Shown piece after piece: positions 1 to 9,651 of a stretch of DNA of 39,012 nucleotides. This DNA is from Anaerolineales bacterium (GTDB taxonomy: Bacteria; Chloroflexota; Anaerolineae; Anaerolineales; Villigracilaceae): positions 1 through 39,012 of the forward strand of contig JAHDWC010000013.1 in NCBI GenBank assembly GCA_023382575.1, read 5' to 3'. The notes below the pieces were generated by a model. The model had not been told where the DNA came from. It worked only from the letters and a program-made list of their open reading frames with translations, and did no database searches. The stretch's first letter is position 1. Every line of letters starts with the position of its first letter. The position numbers were made by a program, and so were the translations under genes.

Positions 1-1809
1 GGCTTGCTGTGAGAGTTCAAACGAACGTGCATTGTCGATGGCAACTGCGATCTGGTCTGCCAAGGTTTGCAGAACCGAGATTTCATCGTCGGTAAATACG
101 TTTGCAATTTTTGACTGAATGTCGATGGCGCCGATGACGCGCGAACCAATGCGCAGGGGAATGGCAGCTTCCGCGCGGGTTTCAGGCAGCAGCGGGTTGA
201 CCTTATGCAGGCTGTCTTTTTCAGTGTCGTTCACCACTACGGGCAATCCCTCTGAAGCGACTTTACCCACGATGGATTTGGCATTCAGCGGAAGCGAATG
301 TTCGCGCCTCTTCATCTCCAGCCCGGCTGCGCCTGTCGCCTCTTTGAGGACGGCATTGAAACCGGTTTCTTCCACGATGAAGATAGCCGCATGATAAAAG
401 CCAAACTGCTCGTTGATGAGATTAACGGTTCGGGCGAAGATGGTATTCAGGTCCAGGGTGGAGGTGACCAACCTGCCGATTTCAGCCGAAGCCGCGAGGT
501 ATTCGTTGCGGCGGCGGATGGCTTCCTCTGCCTTTTTGCGTTCGGTAATATCTCGCGCCACCCAGAAGACGCGGTCTTCGTCCAGTTTGGTGAGGTTGGC
601 GAGAAACCAGAAAAGATGCTCGCCGATCTGTAAGTCATACTCGAACTGGATTTTCTCATTCCCAGCCAATGCCTTGTGAATATTGGACAGAAAGTGATCT
701 GCTATTTCCTTGGGCAGCACATCGTGGAAGGTTTTTCCGAGCAGTTCGGCTGGCGTACGCACCAACAGAGACGGGTTGGTTGGCGCGATCTGATCATAAC
801 GACCTTCGCGCGTGATGACCAATACCACATCTTCCATCGCGGAGAACAATGCGCGCAGGTTGACTTCGGATTGTTCGATACGTTCGAAGAGTTGATTCTT
901 TTGGATGGCGGTCGCTGCCTGAACGACGATGGTTTCCAGCAAGCGCAAATCATCCTGTGTGATGATGCGATCTGCTTCAACGAAATCCAGTGCAATGGCG
1001 CCAATGACCTCATCCTCCACGATCATTGGGGTGATGAGCATGTTGGTCGTGCCGCGTTTCTCCAGCATATCCCGCAGCGAACCACTAAGCGGATTGTTAG
1101 GTGCATCGCGGAGGTAAAGCGGACGGCGGGTGCGCAGGATTTCCTGCGTCGCCGGGCTTTCTGTGATGTTGATCGGCGTACCGATAAAATCCGACTTCTC
1201 GAAAGTGTTGGACGCATCCGCAGAAAGGACCAGTCCGTTTTTCTGTTCGTTCATCAACGCAATGCCAACCCGGCTTGCGGAGAACAGGTTGACGAGACTC
1301 TCTGCAATGATCTGTAGATTGGGTGCCAATTCGAGCGAGCCCGAAATGGACGTCACCACCTGGTTGACCGCTTCCAATTCGCGCGCGCGTTTCTGCGTTT
1401 CCTGGAACAGTCGCGCATTTTCAAGCGCCAGCGAAAGCTGGTCGGTAACTTGTTTGATAAGCAGTTGCTCATCGGTGGTGAACACGCGTCCCGGCTTTTC
1501 ATCGACCAGGCGCATTACCGCCCAATCGCTATCGCCTACCTGAAAATTGGAAGCGAAAATCGAGCCGGCATTTCCACCCGGCATAGGTGCGGCAATATCC
1601 GGCATCACCAGCGTGGAGGTTTGACGCTTGGCAGCTGAGACCGTCGGCGTGGGAGCGCTTGAAGGGATTGGAGCAGGCTTGGGCGTGGAAGGAGGCGGCG
1701 CCTCTTTCTTTGCCGCAGGCTTGACCTTCGGTTCCCGGGCATTCTCTTCAGGTTTGATGTCCTTGAAGAGATTATCAAGCCGCTTGTTTGTTTTCGGTTT
1801 CCTTGGCAT
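1..1809 (-). CDS. GAF-PAS-GAF sensor protein, C-terminus beyond the window
   Basis: The frame is open from the left edge to an ATG at 1809-1807 (603 codons visible). Residues 1-75 are a Lys/Pro-rich, probably disordered leader. Residues 80-138 are the second half of a GAF fold ending in the helix ALENARLFQETQ. A complete GAF domain follows at about 150-305, a PAS domain at 314-425 ending in the typical WVARDITERKKAEEAI, and another GAF at 445-597 with the LPETRAEAAIP and GAIDIQS motifs of this cluster. There is no membrane segment, so it is probably cytoplasmic. The start lies inside parA (35-nt overlap), which implies translational coupling at the distal end of the GAF operon. The missing C-terminus could carry a histidine kinase; that cannot be seen here, but GAF-PAS-GAF chains commonly precede HisKA/HATPase. 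I checked frame continuity at several points and found no stop. Confidence 0.9.
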   Translation of the reverse strand, partial: MPRKPKTNKRLDNLFKDIKPEENAREPKVKPAAKKEAPPPSTPKPAPIPSSAPTPTVSAAKRQTSTLVMPDIAAPMPGGNAGSIFASNFQVGDSDWAVMRLVDEKPGRVFTTDEQLLIKQVTDQLSLALENARLFQETQKRARELEAVNQVVTSISGSLELAPNLQIIAESLVNLFSASRVGIALMNEQKNGLVLSADASNTFEKSDFIGTPINITESPATQEILRTRRPLYLRDAPNNPLSGSLRDMLEKRGTTNMLITPMIVEDEVIGAIALDFVEADRIITQDDLRLLETIVVQAATAIQKNQLFERIEQSEVNLRALFSAMEDVVLVITREGRYDQIAPTNPSLLVRTPAELLGKTFHDVLPKEIADHFLSNIHKALAGNEKIQFEYDLQIGEHLFWFLANLTKLDEDRVFWVARDITERKKAEEAIRRRNEYLAASAEIGRLVTSTLDLNTIFARTVNLINEQFGFYHAAIFIVEETGFNAVLKEATGAAGLEMKRREHSLPLNAKSIVGKVASEGLPVVVNDTEKDSLHKVNPLLPETRAEAAIPLRIGSRVIGAIDIQSKIANVFTDDEISVLQTLADQIAVAIDNARSFELSQQA

Positions 1810-2563
1810 ATTCCATTAGCTCCTGTGCTAGGATGCGATATTGAGTCGATCCACGCGCAGCGGATTTGTAGTGGGTGATGGGCAGCCCGGCGATGGGGCT
1901 TTCGCGCAGTTTGGTGTCGAGTTCGATAACAGTATTAAAGACGCCTGCTCCAAAAGTGGAGCGCAGTTGTTCGTGAATGTTGCGATGCGTGCGATTGCGG
2001 CGATCCAGCATGGTGACGAGGATGCGGTAGGCGAGATTGGGATTGTCCACTTCACGCGTCCGGCGGATGAGTCCCATCATGTTTCGCAACGCATAAGCGG
2101 AGAAATATTCCGCCTGAGTGGGGATGATGAGCAGGTCGGCGGCGGCGAGAGCGTTGCGGGTGATGGCTCCAAGTGCGGGTGGACAGTCGAGGACGATATA
2201 GTCGTACGGCATGTTGGGCGTACTGCGGATGGCACGCTGCAGAATGGTAGTGTAATTTGTGCGCACCGGCAGGAATTGTTCTGAAGTTTCAATGCGTGAG
2301 CTGGAGGCGATGAGGTCGAGGTTTTCGATCTCGGTCTTGCGGCGCACGGTCAGCAGGGGTAGGTTGTCGAGCATGACATCGCTCGAGGTCTTGTCCGCTT
2401 CGCCGGGTTCAAAGCCGACGGCGAGGGTGAGATTGGCTTGCGCATCCAGGTCAATCATGAGGACGCGATTCCCCAATTCCGCCAGCGCTGCGCCTAATGA
2501 CAGGGCAGTGGTGGTTTTGGCGACTCCGCCTTTTTCGTTCGATACTGCTATGGTTTTGATCAT
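1775..2563 (-). CDS. ParA/Soj-family ATPase
   Basis: This is a 262-residue member of the ParA/MinD deviant Walker family. The P-loop KGGVAKTTT is at residues 11-19 with the signature lysine 11. The MIDLDAQANLT segment (switch I/A') is at 36-46, and the Walker B-like YIVLDCPPALG near 121-131 is followed by the usual NALAAADLLIIPTQAEYFS region. Length is normal for a Soj-type ParA without an N-terminal HTH. Known family members form ATP-dependent dimers on DNA or surfaces and position plasmids, chromosomes, carboxysomes or chemoreceptor arrays. No parB or parS-like partner is visible next to it. It lies 11 nt after a Cache/HAMP/GAF sensor gene and overlaps the next GAF/PAS gene. A cargo-positioning role for the sensory proteins is an inference from context; a chromosome-segregation role is less likely without parB. 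Confidence 0.92.
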   Translation of the reverse strand: MIKTIAVSNEKGGVAKTTTALSLGAALAELGNRVLMIDLDAQANLTLAVGFEPGEADKTSSDVMLDNLPLLTVRRKTEIENLDLIASSSRIETSEQFLPVRTNYTTILQRAIRSTPNMPYDYIVLDCPPALGAITRNALAAADLLIIPTQAEYFSAYALRNMMGLIRRTREVDNPNLAYRILVTMLDRRNRTHRNIHEQLRSTFGAGVFNTVIELDTKLRESPIAGLPITHYKSAARGSTQYRILAQELMEYAKETENKQAA

Positions 2564-2574
2564 GATTGCCTCAT

Positions 2575-5049
2575 TTATCTATCCGGTGATGTAACTTTCT
2601 GCGGAACGATCTCGATACGGGATACGTTCAAGACCTCGCGCAGTTCCTTGATTGCGGTTTCTATCATTTCTTTCGGGTCGTTCGTGCTGCGGATTCTGGT
2701 GGAGATGTCCGAGACCAGGCGTTCGCGTTCCGCGCGGCGTGAGGTTTGGTCGAACAGTCTGGCGTTTTCTGCGAAAATGCCGACACGATCTGCCACAGCG
2801 TGGATCAGGTTCATTTGATCATTACGGATCTGTTCCTGTTTAGGCACGAGAACGGATAACTCGCCGATGGTCTGTCCGCGGATGATGATAGGAACGGTCA
2901 CCTGCTTTTTATCCGATGTATCATCTGGATTCGATTCTTTTGCCTCAAGCGGGATGACGCCCGTGGCAGTGTAACGATAGCCGGCCGCTTTTTGTTCCTG
3001 CGCGGTCTGGCTCCAGGTCTCGTTGAAATATCGGCGGGAGACGGCTTCCGCTTCAGCCAGCGATTTTTGAATCTGCTCATAGAAGCGGGAATTTTGGATC
3101 GCGATGCTGACCTGGTCGGCCAATGTGGTCAATACTTCCACATCCTCGCCGGAAAAGGCATTCGCTTCGGTGCTTTGCACATCCAACGCGCCGATGACTT
3201 CACCAGCGATGGTGAGCGGCAATGCCATTTCGGAACGCGTCTCTGGCAGGTCGGGGTTGTTGAAGAAAACCGCATCCTCTCCAACGTCGAGGGCGATGCG
3301 CGCTTTTCCGCTGCCAGTTACGTAGCCGACGATACCTTGCTGTCCGATCTTAAGTTGATGTCCGCGTTTAAGCATGCGTCTGCCGCCTTCGCTGTTGGCT
3401 GCGCCAAGGACGGCGTACTGATTGCTGGGGTCGTTCAAGAAGATGCCGACGTGATAGAAGCCAAATTGTTGACTGATTCCTTCAGCGATCTGCGGGAGGA
3501 GTTCCTGCAGGTTTTGCGTGGTGGTGATGGTTTGCGCCACCTTGGCAATGACCTCGTATTGCTTTGCGCGGCGTTCTCCTTTTTCCAGTTCGTGCTGCAA
3601 GGCGGCTGTACGTTCTGCGACGCGCTCTTCAAGCGATTGGATCGATTCTCGCAAACTGGATGTCATCGTGTTGAGAGTATTTGCCAATGTGCCGATTTCA
3701 TCCTGCGAGCGGACGTCTGCCTTGGCGTTGAAATTCCCAGAGATGATTTCGTTCGCGACTTGAATCAATCCTTCGAGCGGCTGTGTGAAGCGATTTCCAA
3801 TCGCGAGCGAAGCGACCGTGGCTACGATCAACGTCAGGGTGATCAGCAAGAGACTGATGTTAATGGTGTTGCGAGTTTCAGCGTCGATCTGCGCGCGCAC
3901 CAGTTGCGACTCGGTCAACAATTCTTCGGCGGGGACAATAAGAATGAGTTTATATCCGACTTCGGGGATTTGCTGGAAGGACACAAAACGTTCGCTCTCA
4001 TTGATGACGATGCTGAAGACACCTTCCGTCGCTGCATTGACGTTTTTGAAAACCTCAAAGAACTGCGGCGATGCGTCCTGCAGAACGGTTGGGTCCATAA
4101 TATCGCCGAGCTGGGCGGTTTCATCGGTGATATTAAAATCGGTGAAACCAGCATCTGGCAGCGCGATCAGACGATTGCTATCGTCCATCAAAAAGGCGTA
4201 GCCTGTCTCTCCGATGCGAATGTTCGACACAATGTTTGTGATCTGGGTGAGTTGCACATCCATCGCAGCGACACCTTGGAAACGATCCTGTTGATCGAAT
4301 ACCGGGACGCTGGCAGTGATGACGAGCCCGTTCAGCGCCGCATCTTGATACGGCGTAGACCAAACCACTTTTCTAGTGGGGTTGTTTGTCGGGGAAGCGT
4401 TGACATACCAGAGACGCCCGGTCACATCGAAATCCGGCGGGACGATGCCTGCGAGGTTGATATTCGGAAAGTAGATGGTCTCCCTTGTCGTTCCGCCAAA
4501 GTAAATTGCGATGATGTCAGGGTTGTCATCCAAGATGGAGGGGAAGACCAGTTCAGTATGTTTGAGAATATTCAGCTTGATAGCCAGCGGACTACTGATG
4601 GTAACATCTGCTGGCATGAAGACGGAGGCGGGATCGTCGTCGGAATTATCCCAACTGCCTGTTGAAAGGCGCGAGAGAGAACGGTTCGCATCCCAGAAGG
4701 CACCATTGGCAAGAGCGTTGCGCTGCGACAGCATATCCTCAATGGTCGAACCGATGGTGGAGGTGTTTCGACTCATCGAGTCGAAGAAGACGCCCAGCAA
4801 ATCGGTTTGCTGCTCATTGATGGTTTTCAGGCTCTCCTGCACGCGATTTCGGATGGTATCTTCAAGTTGTGTTGTTAACTGTCCGCTGAAGAATTGGATT
4901 CTCAGATAGATAAAGATCCCGATGGCGATCAGGACGAGGAAAGTGATCAGCATGTTACCCAGGGTCAATTTTTCCCTGAGTTTGAGGCGACCAATGGCGG
5001 TCTTATCGAGCAGATCAAAAATGAAAGAGAAGAATCGATTTCTACGCAT
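2575..5049 (-). CDS. dCache-HAMP-GAF membrane sensor without output domain
   Basis: An 824-residue protein. TM1 is at about 29-49. An extracytoplasmic dCache-like domain spans about 55-390, with the WYVNASP and TPYQDAALNGLVITASVPVF-type strands typical of dCache_1. TM2 is at 394-416, HAMP at 417-470 (DEIGTLANTLNTM), and a coiled coil follows to about 495. A full GAF is at 497-660 (FYHVGIF, ANSEGGRRML, NNPDLPETRSE, GALDVQS). A 55-residue spacer containing a conserved Trp (ETW) leads to a half-GAF at 716-770 (IIIRGQTIGELSV, ENARLF). The last 45 residues are the first helix and strand of another GAF, then stop. There is no kinase, cyclase, PP2C or methyl-accepting module. It lies 5 nt after the 945-residue paralogue and 11 nt before parA. 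It presumably binds a small external ligand and passes a signal through HAMP to the cytoplasmic GAFs; ligand and partner are unknown. Confidence 0.9.
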   Translation of the reverse strand: MRRNRFFSFIFDLLDKTAIGRLKLREKLTLGNMLITFLVLIAIGIFIYLRIQFFSGQLTTQLEDTIRNRVQESLKTINEQQTDLLGVFFDSMSRNTSTIGSTIEDMLSQRNALANGAFWDANRSLSRLSTGSWDNSDDDPASVFMPADVTISSPLAIKLNILKHTELVFPSILDDNPDIIAIYFGGTTRETIYFPNINLAGIVPPDFDVTGRLWYVNASPTNNPTRKVVWSTPYQDAALNGLVITASVPVFDQQDRFQGVAAMDVQLTQITNIVSNIRIGETGYAFLMDDSNRLIALPDAGFTDFNITDETAQLGDIMDPTVLQDASPQFFEVFKNVNAATEGVFSIVINESERFVSFQQIPEVGYKLILIVPAEELLTESQLVRAQIDAETRNTINISLLLITLTLIVATVASLAIGNRFTQPLEGLIQVANEIISGNFNAKADVRSQDEIGTLANTLNTMTSSLRESIQSLEERVAERTAALQHELEKGERRAKQYEVIAKVAQTITTTQNLQELLPQIAEGISQQFGFYHVGIFLNDPSNQYAVLGAANSEGGRRMLKRGHQLKIGQQGIVGYVTGSGKARIALDVGEDAVFFNNPDLPETRSEMALPLTIAGEVIGALDVQSTEANAFSGEDVEVLTTLADQVSIAIQNSRFYEQIQKSLAEAEAVSRRYFNETWSQTAQEQKAAGYRYTATGVIPLEAKESNPDDTSDKKQVTVPIIIRGQTIGELSVLVPKQEQIRNDQMNLIHAVADRVGIFAENARLFDQTSRRAERERLVSDISTRIRSTNDPKEMIETAIKELREVLNVSRIEIVPQKVTSPDR

Positions 5050-5054
5050 AAGGC

Positions 5055-7892
5055 TTATTCCCTGTTGTCATCCTTGATCTTGATGATTACTTCAGAGCCG
5101 GGGATCGTCCTGCCCAACTCTTCCACGGCAGTTTGCAGAACGTTCTCAAGGTTGATGGAGGAACCGATCTTGCCCGTAATATCGCTGATGGTTTGTTCCA
5201 TGATGGCTTGTCGCTGCGAATCTTGCAGGAGGCGGGCATTTTCAAGCGCGAGCGAGAGACGCTCAGAGACAGCTTCAGAGAGGTTGATCTCATTTGCGGT
5301 CCACATACGATCACGGGATGGTGCTTTGATGTGAATGACGCCAATGATTTGTCCGCGCAGTTTGATGGGCACCACCAGAGCTGGTTGATCGGTCTTACCG
5401 TCAGCATGGAAGACAGTTGTCTCGCCGCGATTGACGGTCTGCTGGATCTCAGGCGTGTCCACAGTTTCGACGACCTTCTTGCCGCCTGTCAGGCTTTGGT
5501 AGTAACCGACCAGACCTTCTTCGCGGTTGAAGGCTTTCCAGCCTTCCTGAAGATTGCGGCGATAAAGGGTTTGAAGTTCGCCAAGTGTCTGCTGGGTCTG
5601 CTCGAACAATCTGGTATTTTCAATGGCAATGGCGATCTGGTCCGCCAGAATTCGCAGCGTGTTTGTGTCATCATTCGTGAATGCGCCTGGTTTTTCGCTT
5701 TGCACATCCAGCACACCGATGGTTTCATCGAGGAAGTTAAGCGGCAGCGCCATTTCGGAACGAGTATTCGGCAGATCTGGATTGTTGAAGTACACCGCAT
5801 CCTGCCCGACATCGAGAGCGATGCGTGGTATCCCAAACTTTGCCACATAGCCGACGATGCCTTCACCGACTTTCAGCTTGTGACCACGGTTGAGCATATT
5901 CCTTCCGCCTTCGCTGTTCGCGGATTGCAAGACGGCATACTGCTTTGTTTCGTCAATGAGGAAGATGCCGGTGTGATAGTAGCCAAAGCGTTCGCTCACC
6001 AGCCGCGAGACCAATATAAGCAGGGTTTCAAGATTCTGCTCGCTGTTGATGATCTTCGAAATTTCGCCGGTGGCAAGTAATTGATTGGCGCGTTTTTCAC
6101 TTTGTTGACGCGCGAGCTCAAGGTCAGTGGTGCGTTCAGCCACGCGTTTCTCAAGGTTGGTGAGACTGTCACGCAGCTGACTGGTCATGCGATTGAAAGA
6201 ATCGGCAAGGGTACCGATTTCGTCCTCGGTTTCGACGGCGGCTGCGACATTCAAGTTGCCGGAAGAGACCGCTTCGGCTGCCTGAGTGAGGCGGGTGATC
6301 GGTGTTGCCAGATATTGTGCCATGAAGATCGCCAGCAGCGCCGCAGCAAGGATGGCACCCAAGCCTACGATTTGCGCATTGCGGGTCGCTTCTGTGACGA
6401 CGAGCAAGGCTTCCTCTCGTTCTTGCATGCTTACCACACGCCAATTCAAGGCTTGCAGGGCCGCTACATCTTCTGTGTCATCAAACTCGCGGAGAAGGGG
6501 CGAAACCGCTGCCAGCACCGGAGTCCCATTGTGGGTGGTATCGTGAAACTGTCGGTTTTGTTGAAGCGCGGCGACGAAATCTGCCGGGGCATCTTCGATC
6601 TCAATTTCAGTTTCTCCACTTTCTTCGAAATGCATTTCCAGTTCTGTACCATCTGGCAAATAGATCTCTGTCCGTCCGGTTTCGCCAAACCGGCCAGTTT
6701 CGAAGGCTTCGTTGAAGATGGAGAGGCTGATCGTGCTTCGCAGGATTCCGGCGATTTCGTTCGTGCCAGCCTGGAAGATGGGCACAGCGATTTGAACAGC
6801 GAGTGACTGCGCGCTTTCATCGAAATATGGCTGGCTGATGTAAGCGCCGCCCGCTCCGTTGTTGTAGGCAACCTGCCACCATTCTTCATCCGCTTGATAG
6901 TAATCGGAGGTTCGGTCTGTGGCTGCGACATTCGTGCCGTAGCGATTGGTGATGAAGACTTCACGGTGTTCTGGGAAGGCGGTTTTGAAGCGCCTCAATT
7001 CAGGCGATACGCCGCTTTCAATAACCGAGCGAATAAGCGGGTCCATGGTGTTTGTCTCAGGAATAGACATCCATTGCTGGTCCAATTCCTTGAGGACATT
7101 GATGTCATTTTCAGCGGTCAGATTGACCTTGACCAGCTCCGCGATCAATGAACGGTTGTTTGCCAATGTGCGCAGCAGATCCACTTGCTTGTCCAACTCT
7201 GCGGCGAAGGAGGAGGAGGTCAAGTCAGAAATACTTGTCAACTGCTGCTGCACTCTTTCGTTCATTTGCGAGAGAGTCGTAGTACTGATGGCAAGTGTTG
7301 CCGCTGCTACAGAAATAATACTTAAGAAGATAAATGCGATTGCCAGTTTTGTGCGCAGAGAATACAGGCGGAACTGATAGAGAACAAGACTGAGATAGAT
7401 AAGCCCAAGCCCGGCTGTAATTCCAATGGATGCAGTAGTCAGCCCTGTTGATGTCATACCTGGCAGGAAGAGGTCTGCGAGGACGATCAGGATGGCAAGG
7501 ACGAACGCCACGCCGCTGATTCGGCGTGCTCTGACTTCGCTCAATGTGAGATTGGCAACAGTAGCGACGACCACCAGCATTCGAATCGCAGCCTGCCAGC
7601 CGATGTTATCGACTACGATGGCATAGACCATGGACGTTGTAATGATGGTCCCCAGCAGGACGAAAACCCCGCGGACATATCGGTCGCGTTGTGTGAGATA
7701 GAAAGCAACTCCAGCCGCAAGTGCAATCAGCGGACGCATGTAGTTGTCAAGCATTGTCTTATCTTCCGGAGCGATAAAGAACAATGTGACAATCGATAAG
7801 ATCGTCATCAGGATGGTCGCACCCAATGTGATGAGGATTGCCAGTTGTTTTTGTCTGGCAACGGGTTTGGTAAGGTTTACGTTTCGCTTCAT
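5055..7892 (-). CDS. Multi-TM dCache-HAMP-GAF membrane sensor without output domain
   Basis: A 945-residue paralogue with an extra membrane module. About six TM segments lie between 17 and 173 and a seventh at 182-204. An extracytoplasmic Cache-type region follows at about 215-500, containing DEEWW at 335-339 as in dCache domains. TM8 is at 506-527, HAMP at 528-580 (DEIGTLADSFNRM) and a coiled coil to 603. The full GAF is at 605-765 (YYHTGIF, NSEGGRNML, NNPDLPNTRSE, GVLDVQS). A Trp-containing spacer, a half-GAF at 838-890 (KLRGQIIGVIHI, ALENARLL) and the GAF-start tail at 897-940 complete it. No catalytic output is present. The 11-nt and 5-nt gaps to its neighbours place it inside the operon. 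It combines the membrane module seen in the 528-576-residue paralogues with the Cache/HAMP module of the 824-residue one, so it looks like the fusion form of both. Confidence 0.9.
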   Translation of the reverse strand: MKRNVNLTKPVARQKQLAILITLGATILMTILSIVTLFFIAPEDKTMLDNYMRPLIALAAGVAFYLTQRDRYVRGVFVLLGTIITTSMVYAIVVDNIGWQAAIRMLVVVATVANLTLSEVRARRISGVAFVLAILIVLADLFLPGMTSTGLTTASIGITAGLGLIYLSLVLYQFRLYSLRTKLAIAFIFLSIISVAAATLAISTTTLSQMNERVQQQLTSISDLTSSSFAAELDKQVDLLRTLANNRSLIAELVKVNLTAENDINVLKELDQQWMSIPETNTMDPLIRSVIESGVSPELRRFKTAFPEHREVFITNRYGTNVAATDRTSDYYQADEEWWQVAYNNGAGGAYISQPYFDESAQSLAVQIAVPIFQAGTNEIAGILRSTISLSIFNEAFETGRFGETGRTEIYLPDGTELEMHFEESGETEIEIEDAPADFVAALQQNRQFHDTTHNGTPVLAAVSPLLREFDDTEDVAALQALNWRVVSMQEREEALLVVTEATRNAQIVGLGAILAAALLAIFMAQYLATPITRLTQAAEAVSSGNLNVAAAVETEDEIGTLADSFNRMTSQLRDSLTNLEKRVAERTTDLELARQQSEKRANQLLATGEISKIINSEQNLETLLILVSRLVSERFGYYHTGIFLIDETKQYAVLQSANSEGGRNMLNRGHKLKVGEGIVGYVAKFGIPRIALDVGQDAVYFNNPDLPNTRSEMALPLNFLDETIGVLDVQSEKPGAFTNDDTNTLRILADQIAIAIENTRLFEQTQQTLGELQTLYRRNLQEGWKAFNREEGLVGYYQSLTGGKKVVETVDTPEIQQTVNRGETTVFHADGKTDQPALVVPIKLRGQIIGVIHIKAPSRDRMWTANEINLSEAVSERLSLALENARLLQDSQRQAIMEQTISDITGKIGSSINLENVLQTAVEELGRTIPGSEVIIKIKDDNRE

Positions 7893-7903
7893 TTCATCTG
7901 CGC

Positions 7904-9634
7904 CTATTGATTCTCAACGCTTAATTCAAGCGCAACGGGTTCGATCTGAACGAGGACATCCGAACCGCCCAACGCACGACTTAGTTCCTGAGCGGCGGTT
8001 TGCAAGATCGTCTCAAAGCGAGTGGATGTACTGATACGGCTGGTGATCATCGAGGTGATGCGCTCAATGTCTGCGCGCTGCTGGGTGGCTTGAAGCAGCG
8101 TGGCGGATTCGATTGCAAGCGAAAGGCGCTGCGCCACCGCTTCTGCGATCTCGGTATCGTCTTCCGACAAGATCACACTTTCACGCGCGGTGATTTGCAT
8201 CACACCGATGACTTGTCCGCGTAAGCGGACAGGGATGGCAATAACCGAACGGTTTTGGCTGGTTGCCAACATCGTCCGCCCATATTTGATCGCATCTTGA
8301 ATGTGATTGCCTTCCAAGGGCTGTTCCAACGGCTTGACGTTCGCCTCACTTAATTGCAAACCCAAACCAAATGTCTGCGGACGCATCACCTGCCAGGCTT
8401 CACGGGTTGTTACACCCAATGCGCTTTGCGCTTCTGCCAGAGATTGCTGCGCTTTTTCGATGGTCAGCGCATTGTTGATGGCGACCGATACCTGATCTGC
8501 CAACGTGCTGAGCACTTCAACATCGTCTTCGCTGAATGCATTCGACTGAGTACTTTGCACATCCAAAGCACCGATGATGTGACCGGCAAATTGCAGAGGA
8601 AGTGCGATCTCGGAACGAGTCTCTGGGAGGTCGGGATTGTCAAAGAAAACCGCATCCATTCCAACGTCGAGAGCGATGCGTGGTTGCCCGGTAGCGGTCA
8701 CAAACCCGACGATGCCTTTTTGTCCGACTTGTAATTTATGCCCGCGGACGAGCATCCTTTGTCCGCCTTCGCTGTTGGCGGCACGCAACACAGCAAATTC
8801 ATGTTGACTATCGATCAGGAAGATACCAGTGTGGTAGGTTCCAAATTGTTCGCTGATCAATTGTGTGATGCGTGGCAGAAGTGTGTCGAGGTCTTGAAGA
8901 TCCGAGATGGCTTTCATTACCTCGGCAACCGCTTTGAACTGACGGGCGCGTCTTTCATTGGTGCGGTTGGCTTCCTCCAATTCGACGGTGCGCTGGCGGA
9001 CACGCTCCTCAAGTGAACTGCGCAGTTGACTAAGCTCAATGTTCGCCGCGCGCTGGATATTTTCACTTTCCCTTGAACTGGCAAGGCTTTCGTTCAAACG
9101 GCGGATCAGCAAATTGGTGATACCTGCTGTGGCAAGGATGAGGACTGGGAGGATGATGGCATCATCGATGCCTGCTGGCGTGCGTCGAACATTATCGGAG
9201 AAATCTTGAATGGCAATGAAGACCAACGCGATGATCGCCAATGGTGTGATTAGCACAAAGGCGCGCCGTCCCAGCAGGATTGCCGCGATCATCAGGATGA
9301 TGGGGAAACCTGCAATGGCGGTATTTTTCAAGCCATTGGTGTTAAGCGCAATGACGGTGGCGGCCATGAGCAAGCCAATCGGTACGACCAACTTGGCCAT
9401 GCCCAATCTGCCGCGTTGCACGAGCAGAAGCGCGATCAATTCCAGAACAAGTGTGATGGATAGAGCCGCTAGCGCGGTAGGATTCCATGAATATTCACCA
9501 GCCAGCCCAGATACCAGCGGTAGGAGCGCCACATTGGTAAAGATCACGAACAGGACGATATTCCGCGTCAATCGGATGAATGACGGTTGTTTATCTTCTT
9601 CGTCTCTAAGGTATTCGATAATCGGTGAAAACAT
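7904..9634 (-). CDS. Six-TM GAF membrane protein without output domain
   Basis: A 576-residue protein. The first 170 residues hold about six hydrophobic segments with no Cache domain. A long coiled coil (about 175-235, rich in Glu/Arg/Leu, with RTVELEEANRTNERRA) leads to a full GAF at about 235-395 (TYHTGIF, ANSEGGQRML, NNPDLPETRSE preceded by VFFD rather than VFFN, and GALDVQS). The conserved Trp spacer (TREAW), a half-GAF around 450-510 (RLRGQVIGVMQI, AIESATLL) and the short GAF-start tail follow. There is no kinase or other enzyme motif. It is separated from its upstream and downstream genes by 17 and 11 nt. The membrane part resembles multi-TM signalling modules (MASE-like in general character), but I cannot assign it to a named family. 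It is probably a signal-receiving scaffold that works with its paralogues. Confidence 0.88.
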   Translation of the reverse strand: MFSPIIEYLRDEEDKQPSFIRLTRNIVLFVIFTNVALLPLVSGLAGEYSWNPTALAALSITLVLELIALLLVQRGRLGMAKLVVPIGLLMAATVIALNTNGLKNTAIAGFPIILMIAAILLGRRAFVLITPLAIIALVFIAIQDFSDNVRRTPAGIDDAIILPVLILATAGITNLLIRRLNESLASSRESENIQRAANIELSQLRSSLEERVRQRTVELEEANRTNERRARQFKAVAEVMKAISDLQDLDTLLPRITQLISEQFGTYHTGIFLIDSQHEFAVLRAANSEGGQRMLVRGHKLQVGQKGIVGFVTATGQPRIALDVGMDAVFFDNPDLPETRSEIALPLQFAGHIIGALDVQSTQSNAFSEDDVEVLSTLADQVSVAINNALTIEKAQQSLAEAQSALGVTTREAWQVMRPQTFGLGLQLSEANVKPLEQPLEGNHIQDAIKYGRTMLATSQNRSVIAIPVRLRGQVIGVMQITARESVILSEDDTEIAEAVAQRLSLAIESATLLQATQQRADIERITSMITSRISTSTRFETILQTAAQELSRALGGSDVLVQIEPVALELSVENQ

Positions 9635-9651
9635 GAATATCTCCTGAGCGG

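Noticed and set aside
2992-4665. 557-codon plus-strand open frame
   Set aside because: It is fully antisense to the 824-residue Cache-HAMP-GAF gene, is rich in Asp/Arg/Gly without any domain, and has no ribosome site; codon bias of the true gene keeps the opposite frame open.
5133-6806. Plus-strand open frames of 315 and 241 codons
   Set aside because: They are antisense shadows of the 945-residue sensor gene, with no recognisable domain.
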